Assembly: GCF_900172235.1 (NCBI RefSeq) | Contig: NZ_FWFQ01000014.1 | Location: 1 to 64,000 of the forward strand | Source: Pseudoruegeria aquimaris | GTDB taxonomy: Bacteria > Pseudomonadota > Alphaproteobacteria > Rhodobacterales > Rhodobacteraceae | DNA: 64,000 bases | Direction: 5' to 3' | In this document: in pieces, positions 56,040-64,000 of the stretch | How the letters are laid out: each line of letters opens with the position of its first letter | Numbering within the stretch: position 1 is the first letter of the stretch | Program-made: the position numbers and the translations under genes | The notes under the pieces: generated by a model | Databases searched by the model: none | What the model was told of the DNA's origin: nothing | What the model saw: the letters and a program-made list of their open reading frames with translations, nothing else

Positions 56040-56998
56040 GACAGGGCCTCCACGGGGCGCAGGCAGGCGCGTTTGGTTGCTTCGCCGGTCAGCTCGGGCA
56101 GGGTGCTGCGGCACTGCTCCACCGCGTCCACGCAGCGGGCGGCGAAGGGGCAGTGGGTCAGCGGGCGCAGCTGGTTGGGCGGGCTGCCCGGAATCGCGCG
56201 CAGTTCGCCGGCGGCATCGTTGATGTTGGGCACCGCGCGCAGCAGGCCGCGGGTGTAGGGATGGCTCGGCGCGGCGAAGAGATCCTTCGTCGGGGCGGTT
56301 TCCATCATCCGCCCGCCGTAGAGCACCATCGAGCGATCGCAGAAGCCCGCCACGACGCCGAGGTCGTGGGTGATGAGCAGCACGGCGGTGTTCAGCTCGG
56401 ACTGGATCTCGTCCAGCAGGCGCATGATCTGGGCCTGCACGGTGACGTCCAGCGCGGTCGTCGGCTCGTCGGCCAGGATCAGGCCGGGCTTGCAGATCAG
56501 CGCCATGGCGATGACGATCCGCTGGCGCATCCCGCCGGAGAACTCGTGCGGGTAGGCGTCGATCCGGTTCTTCGCGTCCGGGATCTGAACCGCTTCCATC
56601 GCTTCGATGGCACGCTTGCGCGCGTCCGCGCGCCCAAGCCCCTCGTGCAGCTCCACGATCTCGGTGAGCTGCCGGCCGACCCGCATGTAGGGGTTCAGCG
56701 CGCTCATCGGATCCTGGAAGATCATGGCGATCTTCTTGGCGCGCACCTTGTTGAGCGCATCCTGAGACAGGGTGAGCAGATCCCGCCCCTCGTGCAGGAT
56801 GCGGCCCGACACCTGTGCGTTCTTGGCCAGCAGCCCCATGATCGACAGGGCGATCTGCGATTTGCCGGAGCCGCTTTCACCTACCAGCGCGACCTTCTCG
56901 CCGGGGGCGATGTCGAAGCTGACGTTGTTCACGGCATGAACGGTGCCATCGCCGGTGGAGAACCGGATGGCGAGATCTTGAACGGAAAGCAGGCTCAT
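56036..56998 (-). CDS. oppD: peptide ABC transporter ATP-binding protein OppD
   Basis: A 320-residue ATPase: Walker A ALVGESGSGKSQIALS, MIFQDPMSALNPYMRVG, SGGMRQRIVIAMAL, Walker B LILADEPTTALDVTV, and the C-terminal CPFAARCVDAVEQC region. It overlaps both neighbours by 4 nt. Confidence 0.92.
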   Translation of the reverse strand: MSLLSVQDLAIRFSTGDGTVHAVNNVSFDIAPGEKVALVGESGSGKSQIALSIMGLLAKNAQVSGRILHEGRDLLTLSQDALNKVRAKKIAMIFQDPMSALNPYMRVGRQLTEIVELHEGLGRADARKRAIEAMEAVQIPDAKNRIDAYPHEFSGGMRQRIVIAMALICKPGLILADEPTTALDVTVQAQIMRLLDEIQSELNTAVLLITHDLGVVAGFCDRSMVLYGGRMMETAPTKDLFAAPSHPYTRGLLRAVPNINDAAGELRAIPGSPPNQLRPLTHCPFAARCVDAVEQCRSTLPELTGEATKRACLRPVEALS

Positions 56999-57930
56999 AG
57001 GCGATCCTTCGGGTCAAGGGCGTCACGGAGACCGTCGCCGATGTAGTAGAGGGAGACCTGGGCGATCACGAAGAAGGCGGCCGGGAAGGCCAGCTGCCAC
57101 AGCGTGCCGAAGGTCATGGTGGAGGCGCCTTCGGAGATCAGCGCGCCCCAGCTCGTGTTGGGTTCCTGGATGCCGACGCCCAGGAAAGAGACGAGGCTCT
57201 CCATCATGATGACTTCCGGCACCACCATGGAGGTGTAGATCACCACCACCCAGAGGATGTTGGGCGCGATGTGACGGAAGATGATGGCCACGTCCGACAG
57301 GCCGAGCATGCGCGCGGCATCCACGAATTCGCGGTTGCGGAGCATCATCACCTGGCCGCGCACGATCAGCAGGCCGGCCGTCCAGTTCACCAGCACGATC
57401 ACGAGGATCATCTGGCCCAGCGAGCGGCCGAAGAAAGCCTGCCAGACGACGAAGAAGATGATGTAGGGCACGGAGAGCCAGATCGTGTAGCCGCCCATCA
57501 CGATGCTGTCGAACCGGCCACCGAAATAGCCGGCGAACGCGCCGATGGTGGAGCCGATCAGCACCGAGGCGATGCCGGCGACGAAACCGACGAGCAGCGA
57601 GGTGCGGCTGCCCTGCACGACGCGAGCATACATGTCGCGGCCCAGTTCATCGACGCCGAAGTAATGGCCGTTGGCGATGGAGGGGCCGCCTTCCTCCTTG
57701 ATCATGCCGAGGAGGTTCCAGTCGATTTCCTCGTAGCTCCATTGCGCGATCACGTTGCCGAAGATGGCGAAGAGCACGAGCAGGAACAGCATGAAGACCG
57801 AGACGAGCGCCATGCGGTTCTTGAAGAAGCGGGCGCGGGCGTCGGCCCAGAAGGAGCGGGAGGAGAGCATCTCCTCCGCGACATCCTCGACGAAGGCCTG
57901 GGATTGCAGGCGAGCTTTTGCGGAGGTCAC
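56995..57930 (-). CDS. oppC: peptide ABC transporter permease OppC
   Basis: A 311-residue membrane protein with six segments. RTSLLVGFVAGIASVLIGSTIGA, LNREFVDAARMLG-type and HIAPNILWVVVIYTSMVVPEV blocks fit OppC. The start is the GTG at 57930, overlapping the oppB stop as GTGA. It forms the channel with OppB. Confidence 0.9.
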   Translation of the reverse strand: MTSAKARLQSQAFVEDVAEEMLSSRSFWADARARFFKNRMALVSVFMLFLLVLFAIFGNVIAQWSYEEIDWNLLGMIKEEGGPSIANGHYFGVDELGRDMYARVVQGSRTSLLVGFVAGIASVLIGSTIGAFAGYFGGRFDSIVMGGYTIWLSVPYIIFFVVWQAFFGRSLGQMILVIVLVNWTAGLLIVRGQVMMLRNREFVDAARMLGLSDVAIIFRHIAPNILWVVVIYTSMVVPEVIMMESLVSFLGVGIQEPNTSWGALISEGASTMTFGTLWQLAFPAAFFVIAQVSLYYIGDGLRDALDPKDRL

Positions 57931-58856
57931 AGCGAATCCCTCACTTTGGGGTCGATCCAGGCGTAGAGCAGATCGAGCACGAGGTTGATCGAGAAGGTCA
58001 GCACGCAATAGATGATCGCGAGGCCGAGCAGCACCGAGTAGTCGCGGCTGTAGGCGCCGTCGATGAAATCCTGCCCGATGCCGCCGGTGGAGAAGAAGAC
58101 GTCGATGAACACCGAGCCGGTGATCATGTAGACGAAGACGGGCCCCATGTAGGTGAGCGTCGGCAGCAGCGCCGGTTTCAGCGCGTGGCGGATCAGGATG
58201 GTGCGCTCGGGCAGGCCCTTGGCGCGGGCGGTGCGGATGAAGGGCGAGTTCAGCACTTCAAGCAGCGAGCCGCGCGTCAGGCGGGCCACGCCGGCCATGT
58301 AGGAGGTGCCGAGGGCGATCGCGGGCATCACGATGTACTGCCACTGGCCGCCGTTCCAGCCGCCGCCGGGAAGAAGGCCCCAGCTCAGCGTGAACAGCAG
58401 CACCATCAGGGGCGCGAGCACGAAATTGGGGAAGATCTGGGAGAAGATCGCAAGACCCGTCATCAGGTAGTCCCAGAAGCTGTTGTGGCGCAGCGCGGCG
58501 ATGATGCCGAGCGGAATGCCGAGCACCAGCACGAAGACGGCCGACCAGAACCCGTAGGTCAGCGTGACCGGGAAGCCCTGCGCGATGATGTCGTTCACAG
58601 AACGGTCCTTCTGGGAGAAGGAGGGGCCGAAATCAAAGCAGCAGACGATGTTCTTGATGTAGGTGAACAGCTGCATGTGCAGCGGCTCGTCCATGCCGTA
58701 GCGTTTGAGCACGTTTTCCATCACCGCCGGAGGCAGCGGTTTTTCGGAGGTGAACGGGCCGCCGGGGGCAAGCCGCATCAGGTAGAAGGCGAAGACGATC
58801 AGGATCAGGATCGTGGGCACCGCTGTGAGAAGGCGCCGGACGCTGTAGTTGAACAT
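57927..58856 (-). CDS. oppB: peptide ABC transporter permease OppB
   Basis: A 309-residue six-segment permease: MFNYSVRRLLTAVPTILILI, GFPVTLTYGFWSAVFVLVLG, RTARAKGLPERTILIRHALK and GGIGQDFIDGAYSRDYSVLL. The ATG at 58856 has CGGAGA upstream. It follows oppA across a pair of hairpins. Confidence 0.92.
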   Translation of the reverse strand: MFNYSVRRLLTAVPTILILIVFAFYLMRLAPGGPFTSEKPLPPAVMENVLKRYGMDEPLHMQLFTYIKNIVCCFDFGPSFSQKDRSVNDIIAQGFPVTLTYGFWSAVFVLVLGIPLGIIAALRHNSFWDYLMTGLAIFSQIFPNFVLAPLMVLLFTLSWGLLPGGGWNGGQWQYIVMPAIALGTSYMAGVARLTRGSLLEVLNSPFIRTARAKGLPERTILIRHALKPALLPTLTYMGPVFVYMITGSVFIDVFFSTGGIGQDFIDGAYSRDYSVLLGLAIIYCVLTFSINLVLDLLYAWIDPKVRDSL

Positions 58857-58875
58857 GCGATCTCCGAACAACAGA

Positions 58876-58927
58876 CCCGCCGCCCGAAGGCGGCGGGGAA
58901 GGGGCGCGGGCCTCGGCCGCGCGCCCC
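58876..58927 (-). terminator. double intercistronic hairpin between oppA and oppB
   Basis: Two perfect stems in tandem: 9 bp (CCCGCCGCC / GGCGGCGGG, CGAA loop, 58876-58897) and 8 bp (GGGGCGCG / CGCGCCCC, 58901-58927). They lie in the only sizeable gap of the operon, just after the binding-protein gene, and can retain or end transcripts so that OppA exceeds OppBCDF. Confidence 0.55.
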
Positions 58928-58943
58928 GGTTTGGGTGAAGGGT

Positions 58944-60562
58944 TTACTCGGCGACCTTGTAGAGGTCCTTGGAGTACCAGTTCTGCTCGACGTTGTTCAC
59001 CGGCCAGCCCTGGATGCTGTCGTCCAGCATCATGTTGGTGGAGTAGTGGTAGACGGGCACCACCGGCATGTCCTCTGCGAGGATCTGCTCCACCTCGGTG
59101 TAGAGCGGCTGGGCGTTGGCGGAAGATTTCGCTTCCGTCATCAGCTCGTCCACGCGGGGGTTGGAGTATTTGCCGTCGTTGTAGCCGGACGGCGTGGTGA
59201 GCAGGTCGAGGAAGGTCGAGGCTTCGTTGTAGTCGCCGCACCATGCGCCGCGGGCCATGTCGAAGTTCTGGTTGCCGCGGGTTTCGAGGAAGACCTTCCA
59301 TTCCTGGTTGGACAGTTCCACGTCCACGCCCAGTTTCTGCTTCCACATCTGGGTGGCCACGATGGCGACCTGCTTGTGGGCTTCGCTGGTGTTGTAGAGG
59401 TAGGTGAAGGAAAGCTTCTCGCCGTCCGGGCCGTAGCCGGCTTCGGCGAGCAGTTCCTTGGCCTTGGCGTCACGCTCGGCCTGGGTCATGCCGGCGTATT
59501 CCACGGCGGGCACTTCGAAGCCGGCGGTCGCCGCCGGGGTGAAGGTGTAGGCCGGGAACTGGCCGCCCTGCAGCACGCGGTCCACGATCACCTGGCGGTC
59601 GATCGCGTAGGAGAGCGCCTTGCGCACGCGGGCGTCCTTGAAGGCTTCCGGGCCGCTTTCGAGGTTGAAGGTGAAGTAATAGTTGCAGAGGCGCGGCAGG
59701 GCGTAGGCCTCTTCCGGGAACTCCTCCTTCAGGGCCGGGTACTGGCCTGCGGGGATCTCGGTCTTCTCGACTTCACCGGCGCGCCAGCGGGTCAGCGCCT
59801 GGGCGTCGTCGCCGATGACGAGGGTCACGACCTTGTCCAGAACGGTGTTCTCGTTGTCCCAGTACATCGGGTTGCGCTCGCGCACGGAGCGCTCCTTGAG
59901 CACGTGCTCGGTCAGGACGTAGGCGCCGTTGGACACGATGTTGCCCGGGCGCGTCCATTCCTTGCCGTGGGCTTCGATCGCCCATTTCGGTGCCGGGAAG
60001 GTGGTGGCGTGGGTGACCATCTTGTCGAAGTAGGGCAGCGGCTGGCTCAGCTTCACGACGAGCGTGTGATCGTCGGGTGCGGAGACGCCGAGCTCGGTGA
60101 CGGGCTTCTCGCCGGCGATGATGGCCGAGGCGTTCTCGATCGACATCAGTTCCATGTACCAGGCGTAGGGCGAGGCCAGCTCCGGATCCACGGCACGCTG
60201 CCAGGCGTAGACGAAATCGCCGGCGGTGACGGGGGTGCCGTCGCTCCACTTGGCGTTGTCACGCAGCGTGAAGGTGTAGGTCATGTTGTCTTCGCTGACC
60301 GTGTGGCTCAGCGCGACGCCGGGCACGTTGTTGCCGTCGGCGTCCTGGTTGTAGAGGCCTTCGAAGAGGTCACGGACCACTTCGGAGCCGTTCACGTCCT
60401 CGACGACCTGCGGGTCGAAGGACGAGAATTCGTCGAGCACTCGGTAGGTGAAGACCTGCTCTTCGGCGAGCTTGGTGCCTTCGGGCACATTCGCCGCAAA
60501 GGCAGCGGTGCTGATTGCGGTGGAAAGCAAAAAAGCGCGGAAAGCGCGAACGAACGCGACAT
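58944..60562 (-). CDS. oppA: peptide ABC transporter substrate-binding protein OppA (1-nt frameshift in signal peptide)
   Basis: An SBP_bac_5-type binding protein of about 540 residues: NVPEGTKLAEEQVFTYRVLD, TFTLRDNAKWSDGTPVTAGD and a C-terminal VVPVYHYSTNMMLDD. The good start is the ATG at 60562, preceded by GGGAGA (6 nt), giving MSRSFALSALF, but this frame does not join the protein. The frame of the body needs one more T in the T6 run (60529-60534 as A6 on the plus strand). With T7 the peptide becomes MSRSFALSALFLLSTAIST, a clear signal peptide. So either a base was lost in sequencing or the gene needs slippage there. Otherwise intact to the stop. Confidence 0.8.
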
Positions 60563-60891
60563 TGTCTGTCTCCCTGTTTGTTCGGATGGGGCACTTGAGG
60601 TGAAAAATGCGGAAAACTTCAAGATGCAACTTGCAGGAATTGGCGTCAGATTGCCGATAAAACCCCAACGTCAGCAGGATTTCGCGGCCATCTTGTCCCG
60701 AAATGGCAACTTTGGCTGCCGAAATGGCGGTGGGCGCCGGGGACGCTGGCCAAAGCGGGCAGGCGTTTCGGATTTCGGAACCTATGCGGGAATCAGCCTT
60801 GGCCCGGCCGGGATCTTGTCATTGCGCCGGAGAGGTCGCACCTATTGTCGGGCCGCGCCTTTGTAAAGGGCGCCGATCAACCGGAGGGGAC
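60563..60891. other. intergenic region between oppA and the membrane coiled-coil gene
   Basis: A 329-bp divergent gap. It must hold the oppA and coiled-coil gene promoters, but I found no convincing -35/-10 pair. The only clear structure is the perfect inverted repeat TGCAA-C-TTGCA at 60625-60635, which could be an operator. A direct repeat CGAAATGGC occurs at about 60701-60730. No gene was seen. Confidence 0.4.
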
Positions 60892-62202
60892 ATGACCGAG
60901 GCGAAGAGCGGATTGACGGCGGAGGAAGCCAAGGGGCTGCGCACCGCCAAGGAGCTGGAAGGCCACCTGAACTGGCTCGATACCTTCACCTCGGCGGCGC
61001 TGGGCGTGCTGGCGGTGGCCTCGGGCATCTACACCTACCTCGGCGTGTCTTCGCTGCTGGAAGACAACGGCGCGATCACATTCATCGCCGCCGTCGCCTA
61101 TTCCATCGCCGTTTCCGTCGGCATCTTCGTCTTCTGGAGCTACATGCTCCGGCTTCTGCCGGCGATGCGCAGCGCCGGCGGTTTCATCGGCCTCACGGTG
61201 GCGACGGTGGTGGGATCGCTGGCGATCATCGCCATGTCCAGTTGGCTCAACGCCGCCGCGCTGGCGGGATCGGCGGCGGTGGAGCAGCATCTCGAAAACA
61301 CCGTACGCGACTACCAGCAATCGCTGGAGCAGGCTCATGACATCGCCCTCGGCGGGCAGGCGCTGGGCCGCGAGGTGGAGCGGGCGCGCCAGAGTTTCGA
61401 GGAACTCGCGGAGCTTGAGCAGTCGGGCGATCTGTCCGGCGCAGCCGGCCGGGGCGCCGTGTTCCGGGTGCTGACGCAGAAAAGCGAGGAACTGCGCAAT
61501 CTCGAAGAGCAGATCGCCGCGCAGCAGCCGCTGATCGAGGAAGCCTTCGAGCGGGGCAACGCGATTCTCGCCCGCATGCGCGAGCTCACCGTGGCGCCGG
61601 GCCCGGTGGACCGCCGCTCGGTGCAGTTTTCCGAGGAAAGCGTGAAGCTCGCGGGGGTCATCTCGCAGCTCAACCAATACAACGTGGCGCCGCTGGTGGC
61701 GCGCGCGGCGGAGGATCTGCCCGCATCGGTGGTGCTGCCCGAGCTTGACGGGCGCTCCACCTCGGTGCGCGATGCGCAATCCGCCACCATCACCTCGGTG
61801 CTGAACGCGCTGGACCAGCGCAGCCGCACCCTGCGCACGGCCGCCGAGGAAGTGCTGGAGATGGAGCCGCCGATCCAGACGGCCTACAACCCGATCTCCC
61901 GCGCCGACGCGGTGGTGCGCTATGCCGGAAACTTCGCGCCAAGCTGGGCCGGGGCCATCGCCATCGATCTGCTTCCGGCGGTGCTCGTCTTCGTGCTGGC
62001 GATCACCCAGGCCGCGATCCGCTCGGGCCGTGATGGGATGAGTATCGAGGAGACCCTCACGCTGGCTGATCTGAAAGCCGCGATGAACGCGATGAAGGAC
62101 GTGGAGCTTACGATGGGCGCTGCCGATGCCGCCTTGCAGGAGCGCGCGGCCGGCAAGCAGGATACCGAGCAGGGTGGCGCCGGGCAGGGTGGTGCGGGCT
62201 GA
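60892..62202 (+). CDS. membrane-anchored coiled-coil protein, unknown function
   Basis: A 436-residue protein. Membrane segments at about 31-50 (TSAALGVLAVASGIYTYLGV), 61-82 and 97-116, then a long charged helical region (about 130-340, rich in E, Q and R: HLENTVRDYQQSLEQAHD) likely forming a coiled coil, and a fourth segment at about 350-372 (WAGAIAIDLLPAVLVFVLAI). A Q/G-rich tail closes it. I recognise no family. Starts after GGAGGGG. Its TGA shares a base with the ClpP-fold gene ATG (TGATG), so the two are coupled and probably act together. Confidence 0.75.
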   Translation: MTEAKSGLTAEEAKGLRTAKELEGHLNWLDTFTSAALGVLAVASGIYTYLGVSSLLEDNGAITFIAAVAYSIAVSVGIFVFWSYMLRLLPAMRSAGGFIGLTVATVVGSLAIIAMSSWLNAAALAGSAAVEQHLENTVRDYQQSLEQAHDIALGGQALGREVERARQSFEELAELEQSGDLSGAAGRGAVFRVLTQKSEELRNLEEQIAAQQPLIEEAFERGNAILARMRELTVAPGPVDRRSVQFSEESVKLAGVISQLNQYNVAPLVARAAEDLPASVVLPELDGRSTSVRDAQSATITSVLNALDQRSRTLRTAAEEVLEMEPPIQTAYNPISRADAVVRYAGNFAPSWAGAIAIDLLPAVLVFVLAITQAAIRSGRDGMSIEETLTLADLKAAMNAMKDVELTMGAADAALQERAAGKQDTEQGGAGQGGAG

Positions 62203-62969
62203 TGGCGCTGGATGTCGCCCGTGGCCTGCGCCTGATCCTCGTGGCGCAATTGGCAATGGCCGGTGTGCTCGTGGCCGCAGACGGTTTGGGTGCGCTCTCG
62301 GGGCTGGTCTCGCCTTCCGCGCCGCAGCCCTCTGGCCCGGTCTCCCCCGGCGACCAGACACGCGAATACCGCACCGACCGCACCCTGCCCACGCTGCGCC
62401 GCCCCGACGCGCCGCCGGGGCTGGACCTGCCGCAGACCTTTTCCGACAGGCTCGAATTCGAGGATCGGGAGTTCGAGGGGCTCGGCGATGTCCTGCTGCT
62501 GACCGGCACCATAGCGGAGGGCGATGCCGCACGGTTCTCCGCCCATCTGGCCGAACGCCCCGCCCCGCCGGCGCGCATCGCGTTGCACAGCCCCGGCGGG
62601 ATCGTGATGGAGGCGCTGGAAATCGGCCGCCTGATCCGGGCGCGGGGCCTCGATACGGTGGTGCCTTCGGGGGCCTATTGCCTGTCGAGCTGCCCCTACA
62701 TCCTTGCCGCCGGGCCCGAGCGCGCGGTGGGCGAGGGCGGAGTCGTCGGGGTGCACCAGCACTACTACGAGCAACCGAAATTCCTGCCCGTGGTGCTGGC
62801 CGTCGAGGGCATCCAGTTCGGGCAGGGCGAGACGCTGGAATACCTGCTGGAGATGGGCATCGCGCCGTCTCTGATGGTCTTTTCGCTGAAAACCCCGCCC
62901 GAGCAGATCTACGCGCTCGTCGAGGAGGAGCTTCTGGAGACCCGGCTGGCGACGGAAATCGTGGAGTAG
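62202..62969 (+). CDS. ClpP/crotonase-fold periplasmic protein (COG3904-like)
   Basis: A 255-residue protein with an N-terminal membrane/signal segment (LILVAQLAMAGVLVAADGLG) and a ClpP-like fold: ALHSPGGIVMEALEIGRLIR (oxyanion loop at about 129-133), then SGAYCLSSCPYILAAG, with serines S162 and S163 in the nucleophile position, and GVHQHYY with H185. So a serine-histidine pair for a protease is in place, although activity is not known. No other protease genes are close. The gene starts in the stop of the coiled-coil gene. Confidence 0.75.
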   Translation: MALDVARGLRLILVAQLAMAGVLVAADGLGALSGLVSPSAPQPSGPVSPGDQTREYRTDRTLPTLRRPDAPPGLDLPQTFSDRLEFEDREFEGLGDVLLLTGTIAEGDAARFSAHLAERPAPPARIALHSPGGIVMEALEIGRLIRARGLDTVVPSGAYCLSSCPYILAAGPERAVGEGGVVGVHQHYYEQPKFLPVVLAVEGIQFGQGETLEYLLEMGIAPSLMVFSLKTPPEQIYALVEEELLETRLATEIVE

Positions 62970-63009
62970 GGCGCGCGCCGGGCTGGGTGCCCTTCGGATT
63001 GAAATTGAG

Positions 63010-63028
63010 AATGATTTGCAAAATCATT
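63010..63028 (+). promoter_or_regulatory. Fur/Mur-type box upstream of the metal-binding protein
   Basis: AATGATTT-GCA-AAATCATT is a perfect 8-bp-arm palindrome, 69 nt before the ATG at 63098. It closely resembles Fur-family (Fur/Mur) sites of alphaproteobacteria. The presence next to a Mn/Fe-type binding protein supports a metal-dependent repressor. Confidence 0.75.
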
Positions 63029-63097
63029 GACGCGGGTGCGGTTTCGCCATAGCTCTTCTCCAACACCTTCATTTTCCCGTTCAGCGAAAGCCCGACC

Positions 63098-63994
63098 ATG
63101 CCAGTTGCCCGCCGTTTTCTTTCCGCCGCTCTCGCCGTCGCCCTCGCCCTGCCCGCCGCGGCGGCGGAGAAGATGAAAGTGGTCACGACCTTCACCGTGA
63201 TCGCCGACATGGCCGCCAACGTCGCCGGGGAGGCAGCGGAGGTCGTCTCCGTCACCAAGCCCGGCGCCGAGATCCACGGATACGAGCCCACCCCGCAGGA
63301 CATCGTGCGCGCCCATGACGCCGACCTGATCCTCTGGAACGGGTTGAACCTCGAGCTGTGGTTCGAGCAGTTCCTCGCCAACCTCGGCGATGTGCCCTCC
63401 GCCACCCTGACGGACGGCATCGATCCGATCCCGATCGCCAGCGGATCCTACGAGGGCAAGCCCAACCCGCATGCCTGGATGGGGCTGGAGAACGCGCAGA
63501 TCTACGTCGACAACATCGCACGCGCCTTCGCGGCGCAGGATCCGGCGAACGCCGAGATCTATGCCGCCAACGCCGAGGCCTACAAGGCGAAGCTGCGCGC
63601 CACGCTCGAGCCGCTGCGCGCAGCCGTGGCGCAGGTGCCGGAGAGCAAGCGCTGGCTCGTCTCCTGCGAAGGGGCCTTCAGCTACCTCGCAAGGGACCTC
63701 GGCCTGAAGGAGCTGTATCTCTGGCCGATGAACGCCGATCAGACCGGCACGCCGCAGCAGGTGCGGGCGGTGATCGACGGGGTGCGGGCGCATGAGATCC
63801 CCGCGGTCTTCTGCGAAAGCACCGTCTCCGACGCGCCGGCGCGGCAGGTGGCCCGGGAAACCGGGGCGGCGTTCGGCGGCGTCCTCTACGTGGACAGCCT
63901 GTCCCAACCCGACGGGCCGGTGCCCACCTACCTTGATCTCCTGCGCGTCACCACGTCGACCGTCGTCGAGGGGCTGACCGGTGCGGTGAACTGA
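63098..63994 (+). CDS. sitA: Mn/Fe-type metal ABC transporter substrate-binding protein (SitA/MntC-like)
   Basis: A 298-residue exported protein with a signal peptide (FLSAALAVALALPAAAA). It is a cluster A-I metal receptor, with PGAEIHGYEPTPQDIV (H60), NPHAWMGLENAQ (H125), SCEGAFSYLA (E191) and VDSLSQPDG (D266). The His-His-Glu-Asp set is that of Mn/Fe proteins (MntC, SitA, PsaA), not the three-His set of zinc ZnuA. The Fur/Mur-like box upstream fits manganese control. Its ATPase and permease genes probably continue beyond the window. Confidence 0.88.
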   Translation: MPVARRFLSAALAVALALPAAAAEKMKVVTTFTVIADMAANVAGEAAEVVSVTKPGAEIHGYEPTPQDIVRAHDADLILWNGLNLELWFEQFLANLGDVPSATLTDGIDPIPIASGSYEGKPNPHAWMGLENAQIYVDNIARAFAAQDPANAEIYAANAEAYKAKLRATLEPLRAAVAQVPESKRWLVSCEGAFSYLARDLGLKELYLWPMNADQTGTPQQVRAVIDGVRAHEIPAVFCESTVSDAPARQVARETGAAFGGVLYVDSLSQPDGPVPTYLDLLRVTTSTVVEGLTGAVN

Positions 63995-64000
63995 AGGTGC

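Noticed and set aside
60529-60534. Programmed ribosomal frameshifting in oppA as the default explanation
   Set aside because: A single lost T in a run, together with a similar lost C in the second imelysin, is more simply explained by sequencing error; kept as an open possibility.
60625-60635. TGCAA-C-TTGCA as a defined regulator site
   Set aside because: Perfect but short, with no matching regulator gene nearby; kept only as a note for the gap.
57918-60866. Long plus-strand open frame (about 980 codons) over the opp genes
   Set aside because: Antisense to oppA and oppB; composition (V, G, H, E rich) is that of a shadow frame and shows no motif.
60877-63420. Long minus-strand frame (about 847 codons)
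   Set aside because: It is antisense to the coiled-coil, ClpP-fold and metal-binding genes.

Overview
The window is a high-GC alphaproteobacterial chromosome segment, most likely from the Rhodobacteraceae/Roseobacter group. I infer this from the gene content (TRAP, tripartite tricarboxylate and Opp transporters, Na+-translocating NQR, DUF1467, DUF6455, BKACE, methylmalonyl-CoA epimerase), from the tightly packed operons with ATGA/TGATG overlaps, and from short GC-rich intergenic repeats. I saw no rRNA, tRNA, CRISPR array, transposase, integrase or prophage gene. It reads as core/niche-adaptive chromosome, not an island.

Layout. 1-5 kb (minus): an exported iron-type module (M75 imelysin, di-heme c-type oxidoreductase, a second imelysin interrupted by a 1-nt frameshift, DUF1513). 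5-11 kb: GMC oxidoreductase divergent from a TRAP transporter plus IclR regulator, with a 9-7-9 inverted repeat between them. 11-15 kb (plus): Crp/Fnr regulator and a sulfide/persulfide operon (DUF2892, metallo-beta-lactamase persulfide dioxygenase-like protein, SulP permease). 15-23.4 kb: tctCBA transporter with a family III CoA-transferase and a citrate-synthase-fold lyase (minus), divergent from a two-component system plus a periplasmic binding protein (plus). 23.4-35 kb: housekeeping (carB, CPBP protease, cfa, pabB/pabC, methyltransferase, aminotransferase, aspS). 35-45 kb: DUF1800/DUF1501 pair, GNAT, stand-alone receiver protein, mce, small membrane proteins, nitroreductase, YigZ, M48 lipoprotein, DUF167, HDAC-like amidohydrolase. 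45-52.5 kb: nqrABCDEF with its maturation genes apbE and nqrM divergently upstream. 52.6-55 kb: CBS protein, two DUF6455 proteins, BKACE. 55-60.6 kb (minus): oppABCDF; the good start of oppA is out of frame by 1 nt. 60.9-63 kb: a two-gene unit of unknown role (membrane coiled-coil protein plus ClpP-fold protein). 63-64 kb: a Mn/Fe-type ABC binding protein behind a Fur/Mur-like box, cut off from its partners by the window end.

Cross-cutting points. Three transporters that use a binding protein (TRAP, Tct, Opp) each carry hairpins or paired repeats between the binding-protein gene and the permease genes, a layout expected to give more binding protein than permease. Two genes, the second imelysin and oppA, each look 1 nt short in a homopolymer, so either sequencing error or real inactivation must be resolved. 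Two small dispersed repeat families (three and two copies) sit only between genes.
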